From Mytilus edulis (taxonomy: Eukaryota > Mollusca > Bivalvia > Mytilida > Mytilidae), in contig NC_092350.1 of NCBI RefSeq assembly GCF_963676685.1, positions 44,995,705 to 45,059,704 on the forward strand: DNA of 64,000 nt. The letters run 5' to 3'. Shown piece after piece: positions 9,600-21,685 of this stretch. Under the pieces are notes generated by a model. That model was not told the origin of the DNA. It saw only the letters and a list, made by a program, of their open reading frames with translations, and made no database searches. A program made the position numbers and the translations under genes. Numbering within the stretch: position 1 is the first letter of the stretch; every line of letters begins with the position of its first letter.

Positions 9600-11255
9600 A
9601 CACAATTCTGAAAGATTGTGACAAATAGGACTAAGTCAATTTAGAAATTGGTTGTACTGAAAGTTTAGCGTTTCAAAATATTCTTAATTTAATGAACAGT
9701 AAAATTACAGAAAATGAACATATAAAAGCTATTCATTAATGATCAAAGTCATTCAAAAGTCATTTACTTATGACGCCATTGAACAATAACATGCACTGTA
9801 TTTATTCAGGGAATGAATGAAAGCTAATCCTAATGGTAGTACATATCCATTAGATCCTATATACATGTTGTAATAAATAGTTAATTACGTGTAAAACCAA
9901 AACAACCACCTACATGTTTCACAGTTGCAGACGTCTGATAGCTTTTAGTGTGGACAAAGTTCATTGTAAAAAGAAAAACTATATCTAAAGCACTTAGATA
10001 AATGTTCAATTTAAATACTAATAATATTCATTAATAATTTTATAGCGATGCGCTAATGACGTAGTTTTATTCTATCACAGTCAACTATTGGTCAATTAAA
10101 AGACAAAACCTATCAATAGGTCGATGGGTTAAACGATTTGTTGTACGGTTTGTTTTGTCTTTCTATGAATGAAGATGTCTTTATGAATGAAGTTATCAGT
10201 ACTTTTAATGGAATAGTAGAATAAAGCAAGTTTATTTCAGTGATATACATAACTGATCTGATCATTAGCTTTAAGACTTCAAAATCATGTAGCTAGTGAA
10301 GGAAAACAATAAATGCTATAAGCGTTAGCGGCAAAACCTACATTTTGATAAGAAAGAATGAAGATTGTTAGGGCTAGCAAAACTGGGCGTGTGTTTATCA
10401 AACATATTTTAACATTACATAAGGCTTAAGCCAGTGGATTCAATAGGTTTTAACTGTTAATTTCAAGTTTATAACAAAAATACAACCACGTGTGTATCAA
10501 TAGCAGAAGTTTTGTCGGACGATATTTATTATTTTCATCGTGATCAAATCATGCTTAAGTCATTTACAACAATCGTTTTCAATAATCATATTTTTTTAAT
10601 CTGTAATAAAACAATAAATTAAAAGCCTATTAAAAGTTGTTAAGTGCTATAAAAGAACATTTATTTCATTTTTTAACACGTTTAAGTATCGTTTCATATT
10701 TTCTTTCATCGATTGGTTTAGACGATACAGTACCTAACAAAGACAAAAGACTCATCAGTGGTGTCAGCATCAAACATTTGGACGACCAAATATACACAAC
10801 TGAAGAGCAGTAGAATTCAACTGAACTGATAACGATAAAGCGACAGCTGTCTCGTACAAAATGTATGAAAAAACATTTCGTCATCAAATTATGCATGATA
10901 CTAAGATCATAACGTATTTGTTTGATTTGAAAATCGTCTAATGCAAATAACAGATTAATAAAAATAAAATAATTTGACAATATTGATGTACATATAATTC
11001 AAGTATCTTTTGATTGACTTTATTTAGGAATTACAGCCTTTGAAAGTATAGAATATTTCATCTTTTCTTTAATTTGATTAACTATTTTCTAAAATGTATA
11101 ATAATTTTGATGGTGAATCTCAATGTTTTTATTGGTAGAAACAAACCCGTTATTTTAATAATAATTTAGTGGGCTAGCCTCGTTTCGTCTATATAAAACT
11201 TACCAACGACAGTCGATACAAATACAAAGTATACGAATTCATACTATGCCCACAA
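9600..11255. other. Gene-free AT-rich stretch
   Basis: No supported gene. A minus-strand open frame of 104 codons at 10666-10980 overlaps a hammerhead relic and is judged spurious. Confidence 0.5.
10735..10775 (-). ncRNA. Hammerhead ribozyme relic
   Basis: The minus strand reads CACTGATGAGTCTTTTGTC, with the complete CTGATGA strand and the first side of helix II; the GAAA half is lost. Its plus-strand AGACTCATCAGTG defines the match to the 8.3 kb unit. Confidence 0.5.
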
Positions 11256-11625
11256 TTTAAAAACATTCTTGACATAGTATATATTTGTCTAATAAGGTTC
11301 TTGATTATTCTTGACAAGTGTCTTGACAGTATGAACATTGTCTAAAAATTTCTCGACACTTCCTGTACTATCTGACAAGAGTCTGGATTAGTCTCGACCA
11401 ATTCTTGACTGTCTTAAATTGGTCTCGATCAGTCTTGACATATTCTTGACATTCTAAATAATGTCTGAATATGTCTTGACACATTCTTGACAGTCTTAAA
11501 GCTTCTAAATATATATAGACACATTCGTGACTCTCTTAAATATGTCTTGACACTATCTCAACAGTATAAATTTGGCCTGAAATGTGAACAGACTCATTCT
11601 GCACTGTTTATGACTTTCTAAACAT
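11256..11625 (+). repeat. Degenerate minisatellite of TCTTGACA-type units
   Basis: Many imperfect copies of a unit resembling GTCTTGACACATTCTTGACA, with irregular spacing. The reverse-oriented counterpart is at 13795-14060, giving a 2.8-kb interval bounded by inverted low-complexity arms. Confidence 0.65.
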
Positions 11626-11627
11626 GT

Positions 11628-11835
11628 CCTGTACCAAGTCAGGGAAATGGCCATTGCTATATTATTAGTGCTTTTATTATTTTAGTGATGTGTTTCTCTT
11701 GTGTCGTAGTTCTCCTGTTATATTTGATGTGTTCCCTCAGTTTTAGTTTGTAACCACGATTTGGGTTTTTTTTTCTCAATCGATTCATAAATTTCGAACA
11801 TCGGTATACTAATGTTGTGTTTATTTCTATTGCTG
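11628..11835 (+). repeat. Family C element tail
   Basis: Begins at the core CCTGTACCAAGTCAGGGAAA and continues through TTCCCTCAGTTTTAGTTTGT to TCGGTATACTAATGTTG. It lacks the hammerhead and B-box part, so it is a 5'-truncated copy. Confidence 0.7.
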
Positions 11836-13043
11836 TTATATACTCTTTTTTATTATGGCTTAACTTAACTTTGAAGAATCAAGGATTAACTCTGAATAGT
11901 AACTACCCTTTGGGTGAAACTACGTTGGAATTCCCTGAACACTAGTAATCCCCCACGTAGTTTAATTTTTATTTATTTTTATTAAACTTTTAATTTATTG
12001 TTTTCACTTGGAATATATGTCAAAGTTACTGACAAACAGCAAAACTGCCAGTCAAATTTGCTTACTAAACTAGGTGACTTGAGGCAGTTTCAAAATGTGA
12101 CCATATATCTCTTTTGGACCCCACAGTTCATCTTTTGCGTTTGTGTGGCTAAAAAAAACCGGAGGCTTTCAAAGATTTTGTTCCCATCTTGATTCAAAAA
12201 CCTTATTCATTTTTTAGAACAACCCAAAAACATTTTGTTCTCACATTTGAGTGTTGAATTTCGTAATGTTTTATCAAAAATAAATATTTGTGATAACTCT
12301 CTCCTGAAAAGAAAAAAATGTTTAGATCAATATTATGCATGTCTGATTGAGATCCATTAAATAAGACCAATGATTTCTATATGATGGGACCCATTATAAA
12401 TACAGTCATTTTTATTATTCCTGGAGTAGATAATAATTTTCTTTAAATCTTTGGGAATTATTCAATTTGTTTTTATGTTAAAATAATTAGCTTCATAATA
12501 TTGATGAAGAAAATCCATTTTAATTTATTTGTTTTTTAATTAAAATGATGATTTTCATTTTCATCTATCGACATACTTTTTAAACTGTAGAGGCATGGTC
12601 GCTCAACTGATTGTATGTATGGCTGATTACAGGTAAAGCAGTAATTTCTATTTGACAGTTGCATGTACCCTGAGGGTGTGGAATACCTTAATTTCATGGT
12701 GAACATCATGTCCAGGTGTAATAATTAATATATATTCCAACAGATGACATTTCGCAAATTTTCTCTTGTTAAATCAAGGATTTTAAAAATCCTTGGAAGA
12801 ATTAGGATACCATCATACTTTGCTATTTATAAAAACCGAATTTTGGTACAATAATTATTTACCATATTAACATTGAATATTATGAACGTAGAATGAAATA
12901 TGTCTACACTACAGTAGGATTGGTTTTAATCATTTAGTAATTTATTAATTAGGTATCAAAATTTGTAATATTTTAAAAACCCACATTCAAATTGTTTTAT
13001 ATCAACATACCCACATTTGTATTTGTTAATACTTGAGATTTCA
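11836..13043. other. Gene-free AT-rich stretch
   Basis: No supported coding sequence or repeat recognised. Confidence 0.5.
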
Positions 13044-13634
13044 TAGCCAAAGGAGTAGGTCCGGTAAGGACCGATTTTAGCCTCAAATTTCAGGTTCATC
13101 TTACGAAAGTTTTTGACCACTTTTTAAACACTTAAATGTCTATTTCATTTGAATCAATTAATTTATGTGAAAGATTTTAACTGATTTAGTCATTAAAAAC
13201 AACCCGATTCAAGCTCAAATATGAAAAATCTACCAAATATGCCGAAAAATGTCACTTTTCAGATGATTTTTGTCAAAAATGAAAGTGGCCGCGTCCGTGT
13301 TCATCCTCAACCTTTATATATGTTATGTATTATCATAAAATACAACTTACATTTCAATATTAAGGATGAACACGAATGCGGCCACTTTCGTTTCACGCAA
13401 AAACTGTCTAAAATTTAACTAAAATGCTAGAATTGTGAAGATTTCAGTAATTTAGCATGACTCAATGGTGCTAGTATCCGATATCTGTGCATTGTATTGT
13501 CAAAAACAGCCCATATTTATGTAGCAGAAGCATTCTACTGTCCAATAAATAACTAAAAGTTTACATTTTAACAATTTTATAAAACTGCTATATTTTGGGG
13601 CCAAAAAGGGGTCTTACTGGACCTACTCCTTTGT
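13044..13634 (-). mobile_element. MITE-like palindromic element, copy 2
   Basis: Inverted copy of the element at 2698-3280, with the same AAAGGAGTAGG/CCTACTCCTTT ends and the same central inverted pair (13281-13309 against about 13363-13392). Differences are scattered substitutions and small indels, so the two copies are old or come from different source elements. Confidence 0.85.
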
Positions 13635-13794
13635 ATTTGTAAAAATATTAATATGCCCAAATTTTCAATTATTTTACATGCCCAAATTTTATTTTTGTTG
13701 TTAGAGGTGTAACTTAAAACAACAGTTTATTATATAAAGAGAAATAATTATTAAAGTTATATCATGAATATTGGTCATGATTTTTAAAACTCAG

Positions 13795-14060
13795 AATTGT
13801 CAAGTAAATTTAAGACACAATTCAAAATGTTCAGAATATGTCAAGCCATACTGAGAAAAAATAAGAATGTCGAGAATATGTCGAGAAATTTCAAGACAGT
13901 ATTCCAATGTCAGGAATTTGTTCAAAAACTTTAAGACCATATTCAGAACGTCGAGAATGTGTCCAGTAAATTTCATACAAATTTAATGTAAATGAGATTT
14001 GTCAAGAAAAATTAAGACACAATTCATACTTTGGGAGAATGTCGAGTAAAAGTTCATTCA
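13795..14060 (-). repeat. Degenerate minisatellite, inverted counterpart
   Basis: Imperfect units containing TGTCAAG, TGTCGAG and TTTAAGACACAATTC. They are the reverse complement of the units at 11.26-11.62 kb. Confidence 0.6.
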
Positions 14061-14061
14061 A

Positions 14062-14290
14062 ATTAAGACAAAAATTGGTCTTTTCAGACTTTTAGACTTT
14101 TGTAGTGATAACAACTGTGTACTTTCTGACTTTGTACAGGCATTTTCGTAAGTAGAACATAGTGAATTAAAGCTGGAGTTATAGCATGTATAGCTAGTTT
14201 TACCTCTCACTTGCATGACAGTGAATTTAAATGCTATTATATTGACGATGTGTGAACAAAACAAACAGACACAATAGGAAAAAAGTCAAA
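14062..14290 (-). repeat. Family D repeat
   Basis: Minus-strand copy containing the segment GACTTTGTACAGGCATTTTC (degenerate core), TAGCTAGTTTTACCTCTCAC and a TATTGACGATGTGTGAACAA end. Confidence 0.65.
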
Positions 14291-15233
14291 AACAGTGATA
14301 CAGAAGTCAGCATTATGTTACAGTCTTAATAATTAATAAAACATACAAATATGTAACAAAGAAGCTCAAAAAAGTTTATAGACGAGACATATTAGCAAAA
14401 ATGAAAGACAAGAATACAAAAAAAATACCATAGCACGATGATGACACAATGACAGGAGGTATATATACAGAGCCGTGACATTCAACAAAGAAACATAAAA
14501 AGTATATAAGACAACGCAGATTAGCAAAAGTGAAGGACACGAATACAAAATGTTACCATAGTTCAATAACACAATGACGGGGTGTATCAGTAAAGAGCCA
14601 CTACAAATGGATGTCACCAAAAACAGACTAGTCAGTAAAAGTAATAAAGTGTGTGTAGAATTATACCTTTATATTGTTGTAATCCACAGATGAACATTAT
14701 AAATGTTAAGTGCATTATAAATTAGTTTGATGACGTCACATGTGCTTATAGCAATATCATCTCAAGAACCTCGTAACCAAACTATGTGTTTCCAGCTAAG
14801 CATACATCACCCGTCGAGCGTAACCCATACCGAGTCAAGATGTCGGGAATTGAACACAATTACAGATAATCCGACTGTTCTAGTATCTAAAGGACTTCAA
14901 AAATATGTCGTAAGTGAGTTGAGATAGAGATATGAAGTATCGGTTAATTAATTCGTAAGGGTGAATTAAGACGTGTCAATTTCAGTTTTTCATGATTCTG
15001 TTGAAGTAGTTTTTGTACATAATAAATAATGGCAACAGAAATATACCGGTGTTGAAAAGTCATAGATCGATGGAAAGAAAACAAATCCGGGCTACAAAGC
15101 AAAACCTATGGAAACACATCAGGAACAACAAAGTGCAGCAAAAACAAACACCAACACACAACGACCTATTTGATAATAAATAACAACTATTCCTTTCTTG
15201 GTACAGGAAATAGACACATCACTATAATTATAT
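14291..15233. other. Gene-free stretch
   Basis: No supported gene. A single CRE-like TGACGTCA is present at about 14731. Confidence 0.45.
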
Positions 15234-15234
15234 T

Positions 15235-15440
15235 CATATAGCATAAACATGCGAGCGTAAAATATCAATTAAGATATGAAACCGCTCAACGATGGAGCAT
15301 AGGATATGTTTCTGCGGAGATGAATTTGACAATTTATATGTGAAATGATGACAGTTGTCATATATTCTAGTTTGAAGTCGTCCTTCTGGGTCAATATTGC
15401 GGGGGGAAATTTGGCAGATATAACACAAACTATCTTGTTT
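15235..15440 (-). pseudogene. Decayed Penelope-like RT fragment
   Basis: The minus strand encodes NIDPEGRLQTRIYD, matching NIDVDGRLHTKIYD of the 6.4 kb fragment. Similarity continues at nucleotide level through the YGVYISQLIR region (the minus strand reads GTTTCATATCTTAATTGATA against GTTTACATATCACAATTGAT at 6.5 kb), but frameshifts break the protein. A short inactive relic of subfamily 2. Confidence 0.65.
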
Positions 15441-16789
15441 ATTCAAGGTCACTTTGATTTATAAGATGCAAGCACTCACTGAAATATTGATTACTGAGTG
15501 ACAGGGCATAACCGTAAATTTGAAAATTATGACGCCGGGATATTTTATGGGGTTTTCTTTGAAAGGCATGTGTTATATTTTTGTGTGTGTGATTTTTGTG
15601 CTTCGGTCAATTGGTATGGTTTTTTTTTTATATAAACAGTAGTGAGCAAGCTCATTCATATTTGTCTTTATTAACCCATTTATTGAAAAAAAAAATCATT
15701 AAGTTTCTCAAACTAGAACCATGACAAAATTAATCTGATACGGTTCCAATTACAAATAGTTCGGTTTATCGGGATCCAAACCTGAAAGCAAATATGAAAT
15801 ACCATATTAATCCTTAAAATCACTTTTTGAATAGATAAATTGTTTTTTTACAAATATTATATGAAAGATATTTTAATCATTACTTTTGCAGTTTATTGTG
15901 TACATGCTAATCTATTGACGATCAAAGATTTATATTTTAATCCTAATTCCTCTCGTAGTACATGTTAATTAATTGAAGATAACGGATTACAAGGAGTTTT
16001 GATATTCTAATCATTACCAATAACGGCGTCTAATCAACAATAGCTTGGCATAATAATGACACGTGTTAATTCAAAAGTTCATGAAGTGTTTTTTTTTTAT
16101 CAATTTCAGACAATTGACAATTCAGTAAAAATTATATAGTGTTGTTGTCAAATTATGCCAGGAATTTAGGCAGATTTGACTTTGTATAAAGTTTTAGGAG
16201 ACACGGAATATATATTAACAGACAATATTTTCCCCAACAATTAACATTACAATATTGCCGTAACGGTACGCCATTTTGGCGTTTCAACTTTTCGTGTTTG
16301 CTTTATTATCGTGTGTTTAATTGGAGGTAAAATAAACCAACAAACATAATGACCCAATTTACGGTATAAGAAAGTGATATTAAGGAATTTACATTAAGTT
16401 TACTTCTTTGTTCTACTTGTCTTTGAAAAGTTTGTGTGTGAATTCTGTGTCACATGAGTTCAAAAGCAAGTCGGCCAGTGGGGGTGCATAGAAGTACTCA
16501 TCGGAAAACTGAATGTCTCCTTAATCATTAATACACCAAACTCAACAAATATGTTGTGAAAACATCCAACTATTTTATCATATCATATCATTTCATATTC
16601 TGTGCATTTGGTATTTGAATCAATGTGGTTAATCACATATCAAGATTATTCAGTACCCGAAACATGGATTTCGATTTTTGTAGATTAATTTTTATTTATT
16701 AAACGATGCAGTTGATCCTTTAATTGAGCATTGGACATAGCAGTAATAAACATAGAAAAATATCAACATTTATATTACTGCAAAAATAA
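15441..16789. other. Gene-free AT-rich stretch
   Basis: No supported gene or repeat recognised. Confidence 0.5.
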
Positions 16790-17025
16790 AAAAGATTGCA
16801 ATTGAAAAGTAAAATCACAAAATACTGAACTCGGAGGAAAGTGAAAAAAAGGAAAGTTACTAATCAAAACACATCATACGAATGGATATCAACGATCATA
16901 TTCCAGACTTGGAACAGGCATTTTCTTATGTATAAAATGGTGGATTGAACCTGGTTTGTAGCTAGTTAAACCTCTCACGTGTATGATAGATGTATCAAAT
17001 TCCATTATATTGACACCAACACGAA
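16790..17025 (-). repeat. Family D repeat
   Basis: Shows the full order on the minus strand: an ACTGAACTCGGAGGAAA end, GACTTGGAACAGGCATTTTC, GGTGGATTGAACCTGG (B-box-like GGTTCAATCCACC), TAGCTAGTTAAACCTCTCAC and CCATTATATTGACA. It abuts an RT tail fragment at 17026. Confidence 0.7.
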
Positions 17026-17230
17026 TTGGTTGATCCATACAATGTGACTGTGTCTAACCTAAATAAGGACACGATTTCTACGTCTTAGATTATGGTTAAC
17101 CATTTACGTCGTCTGGTATTTTAAGTACTGAACATGACCTTTTCCCGAATATGACTGTTTTGCTGAGTTTTAATGCACTATAAAAATCTCGGTATCTGGT
17201 TATCCAGCGTTTTATTTGTAATTCTGATCG
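17026..17230 (+). pseudogene. Penelope-like RT tail fragment
   Basis: Encodes LVDPYNVTVSNLNKD and then a stop at about 17088, matching LVDPYDVSLTKLAKD at the end of the 6.7 kb fragment. A similar 3' tail follows (ATGACTGTTTTGCTGAGT). It is a very short 5'-truncated copy. Confidence 0.7.
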
Positions 17231-17298
17231 GATATTGTCTTGTGTTTTGTCGTTTGTAGTTGTGATTAAATTTTTTAATTTTCTATTCGTATGTAAAC

Positions 17299-17839
17299 AT
17301 CATCTTTTCTAGCCAAGGGTTACGATCCACTCCCGTTCTCTCCATCCTTTGCAGATTAAGCCAACATTTGTTATATATCAATGTTGCGCCATCTATCGGA
17401 AGATTAAAGTCACGCCCATTCCGAATACATCATTGTTGACCAATGGTAGTACTTGAACTCTTCAATTTGGAGGTAAAACACGGTAGCGTCTAGATTCTAC
17501 TCACTTGGTAACGAAAATATACGTCAACGTTCATGCATTTGTGCATGAAACATGTACGCAGGAATTTCTATTAGTTGATTAAAAACATTCAAGTTGTCAC
17601 TAAATATAGTCGTATGTTTAGTGATGTAAAGACTTGTTGCACAATAAACACTTGGCAATTGTTTACAAACACTTTCTACATTTACACGTGATCATGTTAT
17701 ATGCGCTTTTTGATTGGATGCAGCGAGTTTCTACTGCAACCAATAAAAATCCTTACCTTGTGTCTCCGAAATTTTATCTCAATCCGCCAAGGGTGGAGAG
17801 AACAGGAGTGGATCGTAACCCTTGGTTAGCGAAGATGAT
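17299..17839. mobile_element. 541-bp MITE-like element with 60-bp terminal inverted repeats
   Basis: Left arm 17299-17359 and right arm 17779-17839 are reverse complements with few mismatches, sharing CCAAGGGTTACGATCCACTC and ATCATCTT ends. The interior has no convincing gene; the 73-codon frame at 17634 overlaps the right arm. Long inverted termini without coding sequence indicate a non-autonomous DNA transposon. No target-site duplication was identified, so the superfamily is open. Confidence 0.75.
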
Positions 17840-18169
17840 AAAAATAAGATATTGAATTGTTAGAAAATATATCAAATAACATATTATTTAGAAACCTAAT
17901 TCTGAGATATATCCAATTTTTAGAAATTTACCTGTAACGTTACTTTTTATGGCTTGATACATTCATATGACAGACACACAGTTCGTAATTCTATTAAGAT
18001 GTGTTTCTGTAATGTCCTAAATTAATTTTAGTTATTCTTTGTTAACTGTGGTTAACATGTCAAAATGTGTAATTCTATTTTTTATTTGTGTATTTCTTTG
18101 TTTTGGGTGTTCTTGTATTTATCTGTACTATGTTCCCATCAAGAAATGTTGTCATTCTAGCAGAAAATT

Positions 18170-18440
18170 TAACATTGCAATTAAGCGCGAGGTTTTGCTA
18201 GCCACAAATATTGTTTTGAAATGTCCTGTACCAAGTCAGGAATATGGCAGTTTTTATCTCACAGTTCGTTTCTATGTATGTTGCATTATCGGTTTTCTTT
18301 TGTTGCACTTCGGTGTTTTTTCGTTGTTTTCGTCTTATAGCTGGTGTGTTTCCTAGGTTATAGTTTTTAATCCGGATTTTTGTTCTCTCAGTCTATTTGT
18401 GACTTTTGAAAAGCGGAAAATACTACTACTACTGAATCCC
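18170..18440 (+). repeat. Family C element, partial
   Basis: Starts with CAATTAAGCGCGAGGTTTTG, continues with the core CCTGTACCAAGTCAGGAATA (18226), and ends with a CTATTTGTGACTTTTGAAAA type tail. It lacks the hammerhead part. Confidence 0.7.
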
Positions 18441-18504
18441 AATCTGAATGAAATTATGTCAACTGTAATAAAATGTATGAGAATTATTACGTGAGGGTTG
18501 TTAG

Positions 18505-18700
18505 TTATAGGAAGATGTGGTGTGATTGCCAATGAGACAACTCTCCATCCAAATAAAAATAAACCATTATAGGTCAATGTACGGCCTTCAACACGCAGCC
18601 TTGGCTCACACCGAACAAAAATCTATAAAGGGCCCCAAAATAACTAGTGTAAAACCATTCAAACGGGAAAACCAACGGTCTAATCTATATAAAAAACGAG
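18505..18700 (-). repeat. Family B repeat tail
   Basis: GAAGATGTGGTGTGATTGCC and then AATGAGACAACTCTCCATCC, a TAGGTCAATGTACGGCCTTC block and GGGCCCC are the reverse complement of the 3' part of the 33.6-34.0 kb copy. The truncation fits reverse transcription. Confidence 0.8.
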
Positions 18701-19574
18701 AAACAAGAAACACGTATAAATACATAAACAAACGACAACTACTGTACATCAGATTGCTTTTCTATATAACGTTTATTAAACATCTACGATCATTCCATTT
18801 TTTACAAATTAAAATACGCATGCATCTAAAATAGTTAACATTATCGACCGTTTCTGATAATTTTGTACTGTATGGCCTTTTTTAAAAAAGAATGAAACAA
18901 AACAGTGAAATGACTCTCCGGTTGATTTCAAACTCAGGTATTTCTCTATTTATCAGTTTATCAGATACACATCATGTCCGACACCTTATTTGGTTTTTTA
19001 ACTCTAACTGTGGTGGTTTGAAACTTATGACGTACTCAAGAACAAACACAGGTAATCAGTTTAAAATCTATTTTGAAGGAAAGTTTTTTAGGGGGCATTT
19101 TAAAGTCGAATTATTCATTAATTTAACGCTATTTACCTACCTCCTATACATTTAACTTTCTTTAATGAATTTATAATTTGCTTTATCTTCGAAAGTCTTG
19201 AAGTAACTTATAAATTTTATATACTTTGAATTATATTTTCATAGGCTGTTCCTCGTGCTCTTGAAGCTTTGAAAATGTCATTAAAATCTTTTAAATCGCT
19301 AATACCAGTTAAGGTAAACCCTGTTAATAGGTCAATTTAAATGTTGGTTGTAATTCTCTCTCATCAGCTCAGTAGTCAGTGTTTTGGTTAAAATGATTTA
19401 GATTCCGAAATTCTTATTGATTTACAAAACATGAATAAAAAAAAGGGTGATATTTTTCATACACTCTCTGTCTATTAATTGAGAAATTATTATGAAAATA
19501 ATGTCCTTAAGTAAGTTTGACCTAAGATAAATCCCTTTTGTTATTTTAGCAATTCAGTGTTTATGTGGTTCTAT
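18701..19574. other. Gene-free AT-rich stretch
   Basis: No supported gene or repeat recognised. Confidence 0.5.
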
Positions 19575-19694
19575 TTTGTTTCCTCATATAGTTGATGTGT
19601 CTCCCTCAGTTTCGGTTTGTGACCCGAAATTGTTCCAGTTAAATCGATTCATGACTATTGAAAAGCGATGTACTACTATTGCCTTTATTGGTCA
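19575..19694 (+). repeat. Family C tail, short copy
   Basis: Only the last part is present: GTCTCCCTCAGTTTCGGTTT to GCGATGTACTACTATTGCC. Confidence 0.6.
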
Positions 19695-21194
19695 TATTTC
19701 GTCTTTTTGGAGTTGGATGTTCCTGGGGAAGGCTAATCCACAAAAGTGATTCGGACACATACAATTTAATCAAGTGTTATTTTTCTAAAGGACCGATATC
19801 GCTGCTTATGGACCATCAGTCTTCGAGGGAGACACCAGCTTAGTAGTCACTTCTTCGGTTCTGACATGATTTGTACCAAATCTTTCTTGAATTCTCAATT
19901 GATGAATTTAGAGACTATTTTATTAGTTCCAACTACTTAATGATAAATTGACCATTTATTAATTTAGCTGTAATGTATGCCCTGTTTGATCACATAAATC
20001 TTTGTGTGTTTCCATATTCATACATCATCGGCTTTCAATTCTTTGGTTTGAGTGTTTCTGATGAAAGTAAGCAGAGTAAAGAGTGTCAAGTTTTATTTTT
20101 GTTTTGATCTCCTCTGCTTTGTACCGAAATTAGTTTGGCTTGCGCAATCATTGGTCGTGTTTTTGTTTAAGATAAAACAAAAGAATCAAAACATGTTCAT
20201 TCATCTTTAATTTTGTTTTTCAATATATCTTTTTTTTTGTATAAACATACAATTATAGGCCCCATACATAAACTAAAGATCTTTTTGGTGCCTATCGTAT
20301 TGTTACACATGACAAATCATTTCGTTAACTTATGAATAATATAATATTTTTTTTCATTATATATCATTTTAAACTCGAAAATAGAGATTCTTCATTAACA
20401 AGTAAATTTTCTTTATTAAAATATTGTTAAAAGTTCCAAATATATAAAACCAATTGTTAATAAGATATAGCGAAATCTTTTTATAGATTTCACTACTGCA
20501 TTAAGTGAATTACTTTTTTTCCTCGTGAGTAGAATTTCAAGACGCCCGTTTCAAAATTTTGCAATATACCTGTCGATTTTATGTAGTTTTCGTCAAAAGT
20601 AAATGCTAGAAAATATTTTAACATTTTATATTTGTTTATGACATTCAAATTCAGTTTCGTCCAAAAATATATATTTATTATATTGCTCAATAAGCGTTTG
20701 ATTAAAGTACATCTACAATTGATGAATATCTTTAAAACAGGATTTTTTTCCTGACATATCAATTTGCAGAATTAACATTTTTAAATTAAGGCTTAGCTGT
20801 ATAAGAAAGGCATCAAATCATTTGATATTTTACACATGATATCAATTTCTGCAAATTGTAAAATATTTTATTTCTACATTTTGAAATAACTTATAATACT
20901 GCAAAATGTTTGGTGTAATAATTATTGAAATTGTAAAGATGTAAGAAAAACAATCTTCAGAAACCAAACAGTTCCTTGGACGGCATGCCTACCTAAAAAA
21001 GAATAAAATAAAATATAAATAAAATGATGCATTCAAGTTAAACTTAGGATGTTCAATGCCGGTCATTTTCACAAAAAGCTTTCAGCTATACAATTAAACC
21101 TACCTATTATATAATCATATGACATGAGTGTTAATTTTTTTTTCTCGTAATACGGTTTCCCAAAACACGTGTCTAGTATGTGTGCAATCCGTAA
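19695..21194. other. Gene-free AT-rich stretch
   Basis: No supported gene. At 20028-20090 ATCATCGGCTTTCAATTC followed by TTTCTGATGAAAG resembles the sequence at 50.60-50.65 kb (CATCATTGGCTTTCAA, TTCCTGATGATGG), a minor shared repeat. Confidence 0.45.
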
Positions 21195-21685
21195 CTCGAT
21201 AAAACGGTTATATACTTTAAAAGAGGGACGAAAGATACCAAAGGGACAGTCAAACTCATAAATCTAAAACAAACTGACAACGCCATGGCTAAAAATGAAA
21301 AAGACAAACAGAAAAACAATAGTACACATGACACAACATAGAAAACTAAAGAATAAACAACACGAACCCCACCAAAAACTAGGGGTGATCTCAGGTGCTC
21401 CGGAAGGGTAAGCAGATCCTGCTCAACATGCGGCACCCGTCGTGTTGCTTATGTGATAACAAATCCGGTAAATAGTCTAATTCGGTAGGTCACATTCAGG
21501 AAAGGGAAGGGGATTGTAGTTGCCACGTAAGGAACATATCCGATATCATTTGTGATACGATTATTCCATAACGGTCAACCAACTCGTGATGGCGTCCGTA
21601 AAATTTACGAAAGGATGATTTCAACTTCACCATTTGGAACTCTTGGTTTAATAGCTTCCTTGTGAGCAGCAACCGTAGTTTACCT
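21195..21685 (-). repeat. Family E repeat, long copy
   Basis: Minus-strand copy of the 9.06-9.52 kb repeat, including CACGAACCCCACCAAAAACT, GTAAATAGTCTAATTCGGTA and GGAACTCTTGGTTTAATAGC. It holds about 35 bp near 21600-21640 that are absent from the 9.1 kb copy. Confidence 0.75.

Noticed and set aside
18039-18356. 105-codon hydrophobic frame with several Cys
   Set aside because: Its second half is the family C repeat, so the frame is composite and probably not a gene.
20040-20090. TTTCTGATGAAAG (and TTCCTGATGATGG at 50.63 kb) as further hammerhead relics
   Set aside because: They share a repeat with each other, but helix II and GAAA cannot be identified, so the ribozyme call is not supported.
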